From positions 1 to 36,980 of the forward strand of contig CAKSWL010000001.1 in assembly GCA_934511335.1 (NCBI GenBank): a stretch of DNA of 36,980 bases. Reading direction: 5' to 3'. Both the position numbers and the translations under genes were made by a program. Positions 1-9,786 of this stretch are shown here, piece by piece (position 1 is the first letter of the stretch; every line of letters starts with the position of its first letter). The DNA is from an uncultured Cloacibacillus sp. Its GTDB lineage: Bacteria > Synergistota > Synergistia > Synergistales > Synergistaceae. The notes under the pieces were generated by a model. That model worked only from the letters and a program-made list of their open reading frames with translations. It ran no database searches and was not told where the DNA came from.

Positions 1-1
1 G

Positions 2-958
2 GTCGAGACCATCAAAGGGCTGCTTGCGAAGCGCCCCAAGGATAAAAACTGTGTGGGCGGCGTGGGCGGCTTCGCCGGCCTCTACAGGATCGGCGGGGGC
101 CAGTGCCTCGCCGCCTGCTGCGACGGCGTGGGGACCAAGCTCGAACTGGCCAAAGCCACCGGCCTCTACCGTGGGCTCGGCCAGGACCTGGTGGCGATGA
201 ACGTCAACGACCTCGTCACGGTCGGCGCGAGGCCGCTCTTTTTCCTCGATTACGCCGCCTGCGGCAAACTCAACGAAAAGATTCTGAAAGAGATCGTGGA
301 GGGCGTCATCGACGCCTGCGACGAAAGCCTCTGCACGCTGCTCGGCGGCGAGACGGCGGAGATGCCCGGCGTCTACGGGGCCGACGGCTTCGACCTCGCC
401 GGCTTCTCGGTGGGCATCGTCGACGAGGATAAGATCATTGACGGCAGCGACATTCAGGAAGGCAGCCTGATCGTCGGCCTCCCCAGCTCGGGGGTCCACA
501 GCAACGGCTTCAGCCTCGTGCGCAGCGCGCTGGGAAAAGAGGGGCTGGACATCTCCCTCGACAGCACGCCCGCGGGTTGGAAGGAGAGCGTCGCCTCCGC
601 GGCGATGCGCCCGACGAAGCTCTATGTCAAGGCGGCGCTCGCCGCGATCGGGACAGGCGCGGTGCGCGGCATGGCCCATATAACGGGCGGCGGCATGTAC
701 GGCAACATCATCCGCGTCATTCCGAAGCACCTCGACATCACGATAGACTTCAAATCATGGGAACGCCCCGCGATCTTCGACCTGATCCAGAGCGCGGGCA
801 TTGACGAGGAAGAGATGCAGCGGGTCTTCAACCTCGGCATCGGCTTCGTCTTCATCATCGGCGCCGACGGGCTGAAGAAGCTTGAAGAGGCGCTGGCGCC
901 GCTCGGAGAGAAGCCCTCCGTCATCGGCGAGGTCATTAAATGCACCTCCCGCGGATAG
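2..958 (+). CDS. purM: Phosphoribosylformylglycinamidine cyclo-ligase (AIR synthetase), 5' end missing
   Basis: This is the fifth step of purine synthesis: ATP-dependent ring closure of FGAM to AIR in the cytosol. The reading frame is open from base 2, so the true start lies outside the window; the GTG at 53 falls inside the conserved N-terminal glycine-rich part and is not the start. Family motifs are visible: GGFAGLY, then CDGVGTKLELA (nucleotide-binding), MNVNDLVTVGA, GGETAEMPGVY, and the C-terminal HITGGGMYGNI with FNLGIGF. About 318 residues are present against roughly 340 normally, so only a short N-terminal piece is absent. It overlaps the start of purN by 19 bases, which indicates translational coupling in the purine operon. 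Confidence 0.96.
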   Translation, partial: VETIKGLLAKRPKDKNCVGGVGGFAGLYRIGGGQCLAACCDGVGTKLELAKATGLYRGLGQDLVAMNVNDLVTVGARPLFFLDYAACGKLNEKILKEIVEGVIDACDESLCTLLGGETAEMPGVYGADGFDLAGFSVGIVDEDKIIDGSDIQEGSLIVGLPSSGVHSNGFSLVRSALGKEGLDISLDSTPAGWKESVASAAMRPTKLYVKAALAAIGTGAVRGMAHITGGGMYGNIIRVIPKHLDITIDFKSWERPAIFDLIQSAGIDEEEMQRVFNLGIGFVFIIGADGLKKLEEALAPLGEKPSVIGEVIKCTSRG

Positions 959-1540
959 CGATACTCATCTCAGGAACGGGAACGAACATGGAGGCCCTTT
1001 TAAAGGCCTCCATCACCGGCGAACTGCCCGCGCAGGTCTCCTTTGTGGGCAGCGACAGGCTAGAAGCCAAGGGGCTCGCGACGGCGGCGGCTTTAGGCGC
1101 GCCGACGCGGGTATTTTTCTATAAGCGCGACGGACGCAAGGCGGCGGAAGAGGCCATCGCCAGGGCGATAGAAGAGACGCGCAGCGACTGGATCGTACTC
1201 GCCGGCTTTATGCGCGTGCTTTCGCCGGCATTCGTACGCCGCTTTAAAGGACGGATCATCAACATCCACCCTGCGCTGCTGCCGGCCTTTCCCGGAGCCC
1301 ACGGCATCCTCGACGCTTGGAACGCCGGCGTGCCGGAGACGGGCGTCACCGTCCATATCGTCGACGAGGAGGTCGACCACGGCCCCATCCTCGCGCAGGA
1401 GAGGGTCCGGCGCGCGCCCGACGACACGCTTGAGAGCCTGGAGGCCAAAATACACACGGTCGAGCATCAGCTCTACAAACGCACTCTGAAAGAATTTTTA
1501 GAAGCACATCCGATAGATATCGATCAATGGGAGGGTGAAC

Positions 1541-1563
<23 letters not shown>
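940..1563 (+). CDS. purN: Phosphoribosylglycinamide formyltransferase (10-formyl-THF dependent)
   Basis: This enzyme transfers a formyl group from 10-formyltetrahydrofolate to GAR, the third step of purine synthesis. The product is 207 residues, the usual length. The N-terminal ISGTGTNMEALL binds phosphoribosyl substrate. The catalytic triad of the family is visible as Asn108 and His110 in INIHPALLPAFPG and Asp146 in VDEEVDHGPI. The ATG at 940 lies inside the 3' end of purM, and the stop at 1561-1563 lies inside the purH reading frame, so the three genes are interlocked. I chose this start because the protein begins right before the conserved RIAILISGTGTN strand. Confidence 0.96.
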
Positions 1564-3079
<1,516 letters not shown>

Positions 3080-3089
3080 GGGCGCAAAT

Positions 3090-4364
3090 ATGAAGGTCAT
3101 GGTACTTGGCGGCGGCGGCCGGGAACACGCGGTCGTCCACGCCTTTTCCAAATCAAAAATTACCAGCAGCCTCCACTGCTGCCCAGGCAACCCAGGGATC
3201 GCGAAGCTCGCGCAGTGCCACGCGGGCGACCCCTGTGACCCGCGGGCGATGCGCGAACTCTGCGAAAGGCTAGACATCGGGCTCGTCTTCGTCGGGCCGG
3301 AGGCCCCCCTCGTAGCGGGGACGGCGGACGCGCTGCGCGAAGCCGGCATCCTCGTCATGGGCCCAGGAGCCTCCGGCGCGCGCCTTGAGGGAAGCAAAGC
3401 CTTCTCCAAACAGTTCATGAAAAAGCACGGCGTCCCCACCTCTGACTTCGACCTCTGCACCAACCTGGAAGAATGCCGGGCCGCGCTCGCAAAAAGAGGC
3501 GCTCCCTTCGTCGTCAAAGCCGACGGCCTCGCGGCCGGCAAAGGCGCCTTTCTCCCCGAAAGCTACGAAGAGGCGGTAGAAACCTGCCGCATGATGCTGG
3601 AAGAACAGAAGCTGGGCGCGGCGGGAAACCTCATCGTCGTCGAAGACTACGTCCAGGGCATGGAAATGACCGTCCTCGCGCTCACCGACGGCGAAACGGT
3701 GCGCATCCTGCCCTCGAGCCAGGACCACAAGCGGGCATTCGACGGCGACAAAGGCGCCAACACCGGCGGCATGGGAGCCTACTCGCCCGTCCCCTGGGTA
3801 GACGAGGCCTTCATGAAAAAAGTGACCGACGAAGTCCTCTCCCCCACCGTCAAAGGACTCAAGGCGGAGGGCATCCCCTTCTGCGGCGTCATCTACGCCG
3901 GCATCATGATCAAGCCCGACGGCGCGCTCTCCGTACTCGAATACAACGTGCGCCTCGGCGACCCCGAAACACAGGTCGTGCTGCCGGCCTTCGGCGGCGA
4001 CTTCGGCGAGGTCATCCTCGCATGCGCTAAAGGCGACCTGGCATCCGTCGAATGGCCGGGGGCCAAGCGCACGGCGCTGGGCGTCGTCATGGCCTCCGGC
4101 GGCTACCCCGACGCCTTTGAAAAGGGCTATCCGATCAGCGGCGCGGACGAAGAGACAGAAGACACCTTCGTCTACCACGCGGGCACGAAACTGAACGACA
4201 AAGGCGGGCTCGTCACCAACGGCGGCCGCGTCCTCACCGTCGTCGGCCTCGCGGACGACCTGCCCGCGGCGCGCGAGCGCGCCTACGAACGCGTCAGACG
4301 GATAAGCTTTGAAAAGGCCCATTACAGAAACGACATCGGCGGCAAATCGCTGAAAAGAAAATAA
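3090..4364 (+). CDS. purD: Phosphoribosylamine-glycine ligase (GAR synthetase)
   Basis: PurD is the ATP-dependent ligase joining phosphoribosylamine and glycine, the second purine step. It has 424 residues and the ATP-grasp layout: N-terminal MKVMVLGGGGREHA, GPEAPLVAGTAD, the ATP-binding FVVKADGLAAGKGA, NTGGMGAYSPVP, and the metal/ATP site EYNVRLGDPETQ (commonly EFNVRFGDPETQ). The start is the ATG at 3090, behind an AGGGG in the purH-purD gap. An in-frame ATG at 3048, within purH, would add 14 residues not found in the family. It is part of the purine operon. Confidence 0.95.
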   Translation: MKVMVLGGGGREHAVVHAFSKSKITSSLHCCPGNPGIAKLAQCHAGDPCDPRAMRELCERLDIGLVFVGPEAPLVAGTADALREAGILVMGPGASGARLEGSKAFSKQFMKKHGVPTSDFDLCTNLEECRAALAKRGAPFVVKADGLAAGKGAFLPESYEEAVETCRMMLEEQKLGAAGNLIVVEDYVQGMEMTVLALTDGETVRILPSSQDHKRAFDGDKGANTGGMGAYSPVPWVDEAFMKKVTDEVLSPTVKGLKAEGIPFCGVIYAGIMIKPDGALSVLEYNVRLGDPETQVVLPAFGGDFGEVILACAKGDLASVEWPGAKRTALGVVMASGGYPDAFEKGYPISGADEETEDTFVYHAGTKLNDKGGLVTNGGRVLTVVGLADDLPAARERAYERVRRISFEKAHYRNDIGGKSLKRK

Positions 4365-4393
4365 ATCCGCCCGTGAAGGAGAGAAAAAATAAA

Positions 4394-4906
4394 ATGGCAC
4401 CGAAAATCGGCATTATCATGGGCTCCGCCTCAGACATCCCAGTCGTCGAAAAGGGAACGCCCGTCCTTGAAGAGCTCGGCATAGAATTTGAAGTGGCGAT
4501 CGCCTCGGCGCACCGCACTCCCGCAGACGTGGAAAACTACGCTAAAGGCGCGCGCGCGCGCGGCATCAGGGCGCTCATCGCCGTAGCCGGACTCTCTGCG
4601 GCGCTCCCCGGCGTCGTCGCGGCCTGCACGACGCTGCCCGTCATCGGCGTTCCCGTCAAGGGCGGCGCGCTCGACGGCCTCGACGCGCTGCTTTCGATCG
4701 CGCAGATGCCCCCAGGCGTCCCCGCCGCCTCAGTCGGCCTCAACGGCGCGAAAAACGCCTGCCTGCTGGCGGCGCGCATCGTCGCCGCAACTGACGACGG
4801 CCTGACGGCGAAGCTCGAAGCCTATGCGGAAAAAGAGGCCCGCAAGGTGCGCGAGAGCCGCAAAAAGCTCGAAAACCTGCCCGCCGCCCCGCAAGAGGCC
4901 TATTAA
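4394..4906 (+). CDS. purE: 5-(carboxyamino)imidazole ribonucleotide mutase-type PurE
   Basis: PurE supplies CAIR, either by N5-CAIR mutation (class I, with PurK) or by direct AIR carboxylation (class II). It has 170 residues. IIMGSASD at the N-terminus and SAHRTP are typical class I signatures. The usual GGAAHLPG stretch is replaced by VAGLSAALPG, losing the conserved His, and the flavour there is closer to class II enzymes. No purK lies in the window. The start at 4394 follows AAGGAG at 4376-4381; an in-frame GTG at 4373 has no ribosome-binding site. It is the last gene of the purine operon, 29 bases after purD. The class is undecided. Confidence 0.9.
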   Translation: MAPKIGIIMGSASDIPVVEKGTPVLEELGIEFEVAIASAHRTPADVENYAKGARARGIRALIAVAGLSAALPGVVAACTTLPVIGVPVKGGALDGLDALLSIAQMPPGVPAASVGLNGAKNACLLAARIVAATDDGLTAKLEAYAEKEARKVRESRKKLENLPAAPQEAY

Positions 4907-4931
4907 AAAAATTACCGCGCAGAGGTAATAC

Positions 4932-4962
4932 AAGAGGCCGGCGGGCGCCGGCCTCTTTATAT
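4932..4962 (+). terminator. Terminator hairpin after purE
   Basis: A perfect 11-bp stem pairs 4932-4942 with 4947-4957 around a four-base GGGC loop. A short TATAT follows rather than a strong T run, so termination may be imperfect. The position, 25 bases after the purE stop and before a convergent gene, fits the end of the purine operon. Confidence 0.7.
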
Positions 4963-5046
4963 TGCCGCTGCGCAGCAAAACCCCCTTCCTCAGGCGCGAG
5001 GGAGCCGCCGTGGCGATGGGACCGAAAACCTCGGCCGAACCCTGAT

Positions 5047-5658
5047 TTACCGCATCACCTTATCGAAAGACAGGGCGGCGCTCCTAAGCCCACGGCACTC
5101 ATAAACGAAGGCGGGGGGGAGATTCATCATCACGAACCTGATACTTACCTCTTGAAAAATCCTTTCAAAGGCGCCCTTCATGTGCAGCGAATACTGGAAA
5201 GCGACAAAACTTCCATCCGGGGCCAGGCTTCTGGCGACGCCGCGCAGCACCGACTCGGTAACCTCGTGAGGCATCACCGCGTAGGGCAGGCTGGAAACGA
5301 TCAGATCCACGCTGCGGAGACCGTTATTATCCAGCACACAGGGCAAAAACCTCGCGTCGTCGTAGATGTCCAGCCCCGTCTCGCAGCTGAGCATCCGGCG
5401 CAGGTCCTCCTCTATCTCAAAGACGAAAAGCCTGCTTTCCGCCGACTTGCGCCGGATGATGGCGCGCGTCATCGCCCCGGTGCCCGCGCCGAACTCGGCG
5501 ATGCTCCTGATCCGCGTCCAATCGACATTGTTGAGCATGGAAGAGACAAGCTGCGGCGAACTCGGCGCGATGCTTCCGATGGTACGCGGTTCGGTGACAA
5601 ACTTTTTGATGAAAAGCATCTTTTCCTTGATATTTTTATCGACCTGCGCCAACGGCAT
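5047..5658 (-). CDS. SAM-dependent methyltransferase, phospholipid N-methyltransferase-like
   Basis: The 203-residue protein has a Rossmann methyltransferase core: motif I is AEFGAGTGAMTRAI at about residues 54-67, with an acidic strand end FVFEIEEDL (motif II) and VDLIVSSLPYAVMP (motif IV-like). The N-terminal FIKKFVTEPRTIGSIAPSS is typical of the PmtA-like group of small phospholipid N-methyltransferases, which resemble KsgA-type rRNA dimethylases. No phosphatidylethanolamine-specific proof is available, so the substrate is open. It is convergent with the purine operon and stands 75 bases upstream (in its own direction) from nothing obviously related. Confidence 0.75.
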   Translation of the reverse strand: MPLAQVDKNIKEKMLFIKKFVTEPRTIGSIAPSSPQLVSSMLNNVDWTRIRSIAEFGAGTGAMTRAIIRRKSAESRLFVFEIEEDLRRMLSCETGLDIYDDARFLPCVLDNNGLRSVDLIVSSLPYAVMPHEVTESVLRGVARSLAPDGSFVAFQYSLHMKGAFERIFQEVSIRFVMMNLPPAFVYECRGLRSAALSFDKVMR

Positions 5659-5733
5659 AAAATATCCTCCAGCGGTTCAGTTTATTATGATAAATTATCA
5701 GCAATCAGCCGATTTGTACAGCCCAGTATCACA

Positions 5734-6657
5734 TCAGGCGGAGAAGACGCTCAAATATTTATCGCCGCGGTCCGGCTGGACGGTGACGACGACGCTCTCC
5801 GGCGGAAGGCCGGAGGCGGCCTTCAGCGCCGCCCAGACATTCGCGCCCGTGGAGATGCCGCTGAAAAGCCCCTCCTCCGCCGCGAGCCGCCGCGCGACGG
5901 CAAGGGCGTCTTCGTCGGCGACCGTCATGAACTCGTCTATCTCCGCGACGGCGAGGTTCGCGGGGATGAAATTCGCGCCGATCCCCTGAATCTTATGCGG
6001 CCCCGCCTTTCCCTCGGTGACGAGCGGGCTCGACGCCGGCTCCACCGCGATCACCCTCACTCCGGGGACCTTCTTGCGCAGCGCGCGTCCGACGCCGGTC
6101 ACCGTGCCGCCCGTGCCGAAGGAGGCGACGAAGGCCGCGAGCCTCTTCTCATCCGGCAGCTGAGCCAGGATTTCCGGCCCGGTCGTCTCCTCATGGGCGC
6201 GCGGGTTTCCGGGGTTGGAAAACTGGTCGAGCATAATCGCGTTTGCGTCCTCGCCTAGTATCCGCTTCGCCTCCTTCACCGCTCCGGACATCCCCTCGGC
6301 GGCGGGCGTCAGTACGAGCCGCGCGCCGAAGGCGGCCAGCACCGCGCGGCGCTCTTTAGACATCGACTCGGGCATCGTGAGGATCACCGGCAGCCCCAGC
6401 GCCCGCCCGAGCATCGCCAGGCCGATGCCCGTATTGCCGCTCGTCGGCTCCACGATCACCGTCTTCTCCGTGAGCAGCCCCTTGAGCTGCGCCTCCTTAA
6501 GCATCCCCCAGGCGGCGCGATCCTTTATCGAGCCTCCGGGGTTCCCCCCCTCGAGCTTTATCCAGACCTCGGCACCGCCCGTGTCAAAGTTCAGCTTGTA
6601 AAGCGGCGTACCGCCCACCAGCTGCATTATTTCAAGATCATCTACGTTTTTCAGCAA
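5734..6657 (-). CDS. cysK: O-acetylserine sulfhydrylase (cysteine synthase)
   Basis: This is a PLP enzyme that makes cysteine from O-acetylserine and sulfide. The 307-residue protein carries the PLP lysine (Lys45) in GGSIKDRAA, the substrate loop PTSGNTGIG, and the phosphate-binding SFGTGGTVTGVGR. The start is a TTG at 6657 with GAGGGG about eight bases upstream; beginning at the first ATG (6627) would cut off the N-terminal segment normally present before GGTPLYKL. It follows a thioredoxin-fold gene by 12 bases, so the two are probably one transcript. Cystathionine beta-synthase-like activity cannot be excluded by sequence alone. Confidence 0.9.
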   Translation of the reverse strand: MLKNVDDLEIMQLVGGTPLYKLNFDTGGAEVWIKLEGGNPGGSIKDRAAWGMLKEAQLKGLLTEKTVIVEPTSGNTGIGLAMLGRALGLPVILTMPESMSKERRAVLAAFGARLVLTPAAEGMSGAVKEAKRILGEDANAIMLDQFSNPGNPRAHEETTGPEILAQLPDEKRLAAFVASFGTGGTVTGVGRALRKKVPGVRVIAVEPASSPLVTEGKAGPHKIQGIGANFIPANLAVAEIDEFMTVADEDALAVARRLAAEEGLFSGISTGANVWAALKAASGLPPESVVVTVQPDRGDKYLSVFSA

Positions 6658-6669
6658 GACGGCGCCCCC

Positions 6670-6933
6670 TCAGCCATTATAGGCCGTGCTGAAGGCCTTT
6701 TCCACGCCCTCTTCCGTCGGCACGCCCTCGGCTATCTTCTCGTCGCCGACAAAAAAGGTCGGGACATAATAATAATCGTAGCTCTCCGCCACCGCCGGCT
6801 CCTTCTTTTCGTCTATCGTGACGAAGGGCACCTCTTTATATTCCGGGTGCCGCTCAAAAAGCTCCGAGATCATCTCCGCCGCCCGTTTGCAGTGCGGGCA
6901 TCCCTCAAACATAAACATCTTCAATTCCTTCAT
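6670..6933 (-). CDS. Small thioredoxin/glutaredoxin-fold protein
   Basis: The protein has 87 residues with a redox-active CPHC motif (FEGCPHCKRA) at residues 12-15 and a cis-proline region YYVPTFFVGDEKI, the two hallmarks of the thioredoxin fold. It is shorter than thioredoxin and looks like the one-domain glutaredoxin-like proteins of anaerobes. It is the first gene of a pair with cysK (12-base gap), which suggests a role in thiol or sulfur metabolism; that link is inference. The start ATG follows an AAGGAAC-type ribosome-binding site. Confidence 0.8.
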   Translation of the reverse strand: MKELKMFMFEGCPHCKRAAEMISELFERHPEYKEVPFVTIDEKKEPAVAESYDYYYVPTFFVGDEKIAEGVPTEEGVEKAFSTAYNG

Positions 6934-6971
6934 TTGCCGCCACCGTTCCTTTCACTTTTTTGTTGTGCATT

Positions 6972-6977
6972 ATTATA
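6972..6977 (-). promoter_or_regulatory. -10 element for the thioredoxin-cysK pair
   Basis: On the minus strand these six bases read TATAAT, an exact -10 consensus, about 40 bases before the thioredoxin-fold gene start. No good -35 box is visible at 17-18 bases, so the call rests on the -10 alone. Confidence 0.45.
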
Positions 6978-7205
6978 TAACTTTCACGCCGGATGGAAAG
7001 CAAAATGCGGGCCGCGCAGGGTAGGCATTTGCCGCGGGAGTCTAACGAGAAAAACGGCCGGCGCCACAAAAACGCCGCAGACGCGCCATTTTGCCTTAAC
7101 GGGAAGTGTCGTTTGAGATTATTATAACGCGGCGGCTTGTACATTTAAACGCCGGAGGATAAAATTAGCCGGGCAGCTAAGCCACATCAAGGAGGCAGTC
7201 AGACT

Positions 7206-8177
7206 ATGAAATATAAAATCAGCGCGGCGGCTAGGGACCTCTTCTACAGCCGGAACGACCCCAAAGACCGCCGTCTCGGCGAGCTTATCGCGCGCGCAAG
7301 GATAGAAGATATAACGGCGGGTACAACCGCCATCATCGGCGTCCCCGAAGACCGCGGGATCACGGCCAACAAAGGGCGCGCCGGCGCCGCCGACGGGCCG
7401 GACGACATCAGACGGCGGCTCTACCGCCTGACGCCTGGCTTCAGCGCCGACTTTCACCGCCTGCGCATCGTAGACGTCGGCAACGTTGAGACGAAGGGGC
7501 TGACGCTCGCGGAGGTGCACGAAGCCGAGACCGAGGCCGTAGCGGCCATAGTCTCGCGCGGCGGCCTGCCGATAGTCCTCGGCGGCGGCCACGACCTCAC
7601 CTACCCCGGCGTCGCTGGGCTCGTAAAGGGCGCGAGAATTGGACGCGACGGCATGGGACTGATAAACGTCGACGCCCACCTCGACGTGCGCAGCGATGAA
7701 AACGGCATCAACAGCGGCACCTCGTTCTACCGGGCGCTGACGCAGCTTCCGAACCAGGCGCTCTGCGGACGGGCCTTCGTAGAATTCGGCATTCAGGAGC
7801 AGTACAATTCGCCCTACTATTACAACTGGGTGCTGGAACAGGGCGGGCAGGTCATCACCCTGCGCGAAGTCTCGGAGCGGGTGATGGAATTCTTCCTCCA
7901 GGCGCTCAACGCCGCCGGAAAAAATGGTCGGTCGGTCGCGGTCTCGCTGGATATCGACGCGGTGCGCAGCACCGAAGCGCCCGGCGCGTCGGCCAGCAAC
8001 CCCAGCGGCCTCAAAGCTCCCGAGCTGGACAAGATCGCCTATCTCGCGGGACGCAGCATCAAAGTAAAATACCTCGATATCATGGAAGTCTCGCCAACCC
8101 TCGACGAAGACCACCGTACCGCGGCGCTCGCCGCCTCGGCGCTATTTTCCTTCTTCCGCGGGCTCTGCGAGAGATAA
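7206..8177 (+). CDS. Arginase-family hydrolase, formimidoylglutamase-like (HutG-like)
   Basis: This is a ureohydrolase-fold enzyme of 323 residues. All manganese ligands are in place: His129 in GGGHD, Asp156, His158 and Asp160 in NVDAHLDVR, and Asp249 and Asp251 in SLDIDAV. The DAHLDVR form and general layout resemble formimidoylglutamase, which releases formamide from N-formimidoyl-glutamate in histidine breakdown; agmatinase or another guanidino substrate remains possible. A strong AAGGAGG lies about ten bases before the ATG. The convergent neighbour is a HutD-family gene, which supports a link to histidine utilisation, although hutH and hutU are not in the window. Confidence 0.82.
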   Translation: MKYKISAAARDLFYSRNDPKDRRLGELIARARIEDITAGTTAIIGVPEDRGITANKGRAGAADGPDDIRRRLYRLTPGFSADFHRLRIVDVGNVETKGLTLAEVHEAETEAVAAIVSRGGLPIVLGGGHDLTYPGVAGLVKGARIGRDGMGLINVDAHLDVRSDENGINSGTSFYRALTQLPNQALCGRAFVEFGIQEQYNSPYYYNWVLEQGGQVITLREVSERVMEFFLQALNAAGKNGRSVAVSLDIDAVRSTEAPGASASNPSGLKAPELDKIAYLAGRSIKVKYLDIMEVSPTLDEDHRTAALAASALFSFFRGLCER

Positions 8178-8278
8178 AAGCACAAGCCCAGCGGGAGAGC
8201 CCCGCCGACCAAAAATGTCTCCCCTCCGGCGCAAGCCGCGGCTTTTACATCCGGTGTGCTCCGGCCTCCGGCGGCGCC

Positions 8279-8902
8279 TCACGCCTCTTGCCACACGGCG
8301 GCGCTCACGGCGGGGATATCGGCCGCGGCGCAGCTCGCCGTAAGCGCGATCTGGTCGCCCGGCGCGGGCAGATAAGAGATGAGGATAAAATCACCGGCTT
8401 CCAGCGTGATTCTCGCGAAACGCCCCTCCCTCTCCACCTCCGCCGCGACGCCGCCGGCGATGGCGTAGAGGCCGTACCAGCAGCGGGAGGCCCGCGGCAT
8501 GGGCAGGATTATTTTTTTGTCCGATCGAACGGCGGCCATACTTCCGCCGTAACCTTTTGCCGTCATGAGGTTGAAATCCACACACCGGCCCGCCGACCGC
8601 GTATTCCAGCCGCCCTCGAACTCCTCCACGTCGGCAAGCGGCGTCATCACGCGGCTGCCTATCCCCTCGTGCGTCAGCTCGATGCCACCCGCAAGCAGCA
8701 TCAAATGCCGGTGTATCCCCGGCAGCGGCGTGAAAACCGACTCCTCGTCCTCAACGACCGCGGAGCTGACGCGCCAATCAAACCTTCTCGCCGCGTAATC
8801 CGCGCCCTCGGGCCAAATCGCAAGCTGCGTCGTGACGCCGCCGCTCCACCTCTTATGCTCAAGCTCGTTTCCGCGTACTATTCTGATATCCGCCCGCGGC
8901 AT
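8279..8902 (-). CDS. HutD/Ves family protein
   Basis: The 207-residue cupin-like protein matches the HutD/Ves family: an N-terminal RWSGGVTTQLAIWPEGADYAARRFDWRVSSA-type segment (residues about 15-45) and a central GIHRHLMLLAGGIEL. HutD is found with histidine-utilisation genes in many bacteria, with a proposed role in limiting or sensing pathway flux rather than a catalytic step. The start at 8902 is chosen because AAGGAGG sits right upstream; the longer frame to 8983 adds low-complexity sequence. It is convergent with the HutG-like gene. Confidence 0.82.
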   Translation of the reverse strand: MPRADIRIVRGNELEHKRWSGGVTTQLAIWPEGADYAARRFDWRVSSAVVEDEESVFTPLPGIHRHLMLLAGGIELTHEGIGSRVMTPLADVEEFEGGWNTRSAGRCVDFNLMTAKGYGGSMAAVRSDKKIILPMPRASRCWYGLYAIAGGVAAEVEREGRFARITLEAGDFILISYLPAPGDQIALTASCAAADIPAVSAAVWQEA

Positions 8903-8957
8903 TTTACAGCCTCCTTCAATTCGTCTGTATGCTGCTTGCCGACCCCCCCCCGCCCCC

Positions 8958-9319
8958 TCAGGCGGCAAGCTGGCGCACCGCAACCCCAGCCCCCGCCGTC
9001 TTCCTGCCGGTGAAAGTCCCGTCGTAAATCATATTCGCGCCGCAGGAGGGGCTGCGCTCCTTGAGCATGTCAAACTCGCAGCCAAACAGCCTCGCGGACG
9101 CAGCGCCTCGCGCGCGCTCTTTTCAAAGGCCTCCGTATTATCGTCCCCCTCGCTCGACCACGCGGCCGCTCAATATCTCATCCAGCTCGCGCGGCGTCGG
9201 CAGCCCGCCAAGCTGCTCGGGATATACCGGTACCAGGCAGTATCCCACCGGCAGCCCGGCGGCGCGTTCATCCCCGACAGGCAGGCGCTGACGAGTATTC
9301 TGGCAGCATTCTCCTTCAT
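8958..9319 (-). pseudogene. Decayed DUF523 (YbbK-like) gene
   Basis: Three minus-strand frames together rebuild a DUF523 protein. The N-terminal RILVSACLSGMN is in one frame from the ATG at 9319. GLPVGYCLVPVYPEQLGG followed by LPTPRE is in a second frame. DNTEAFEKSAREAL is in a third, and the last part, FDMLKERSPSCGANMIYDG followed by TFTGRKTAG, ends at a TGA at 8958. About 30 residues between the first two blocks are missing. The order and spacing of the conserved blocks match the family, so this is one gene broken by a deletion and at least two frameshifts. The function of the family is unknown. Confidence 0.8.
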
Positions 9320-9739
9320 CCTGACCGCGCTCTCATCAGTATCTTATAAAAGAATATATCACAAAAACGTCCTTATAAACCGCCGCGCAAGACAAAGGCG
9401 CGAAAAACCGTCCCCGCGCCCATTGCTGAAGAGAGGGAGGCTGAAAGGCGAAGCACGGAATTTGGAGGCTCTCCGGCCGTCGGGCAGGTTTAGGGACGAG
9501 CCGAAGGGGCTTCTCGCCCGCGCGACGGTGCAGGCGGTTATCGCGGGCGGCAACGTCGCAATTTTTTCTGACAGTGATTTGTTCGTGTTCCAACAACATC
9601 AATATTCCACAACAACACCCAACAAATAAAAAAATCCTTCTGTTTTTCTAGTTTTTCATTGACAGCATAAACGTTTAATATTTACCTCGTTATATCTCTC
9701 GGGGGAAGGTCTTATCGGAAAGTATTGATAAATAATAAT
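9320..9739. other. Intergenic stretch with no recognised gene
   Basis: Between the DUF523 remnant and the pilin terminator the sequence splits in two. 9380-9560 is GC-rich with several overlapping frames that keep coding-like composition but match nothing I recognise; it could be a dispersed repeat or a gene remnant. 9600-9740 is AT-rich, with a TTGACA at 9660-9665 but no well-placed -10. I see no ribosome-binding site leading into a convincing frame. Confidence 0.4.
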
Positions 9740-9768
9740 AAAGAGGGGCCCGCAAGCCGGGCCCCTCG
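9740..9768 (-). terminator. Terminator after the pilin gene
   Basis: A perfect 10-bp stem (9743-9752 with 9758-9767, five-base loop) is followed on the minus strand by TTTATTATT. On the plus strand it is followed by GAAAAAAAC. It lies just downstream of the minus-strand pilin gene. Confidence 0.85.
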
Positions 9769-9786
9769 AAAAAAACAGAAAAATGA

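Noticed and set aside
3270..4400. A 376-codon minus-strand open frame over purD.
   Set aside because: It is a shadow of purD with biased composition and no ribosome-binding site.
5152..6258. A 368-codon plus-strand frame across the methyltransferase and cysK.
   Set aside because: It spans two real minus-strand genes and their gap, and reads as low-complexity sequence.
8832..9629. A 265-codon plus-strand frame.
   Set aside because: It covers the HutD start and the DUF523 remnant on the other strand, and no start signal or family match is seen.
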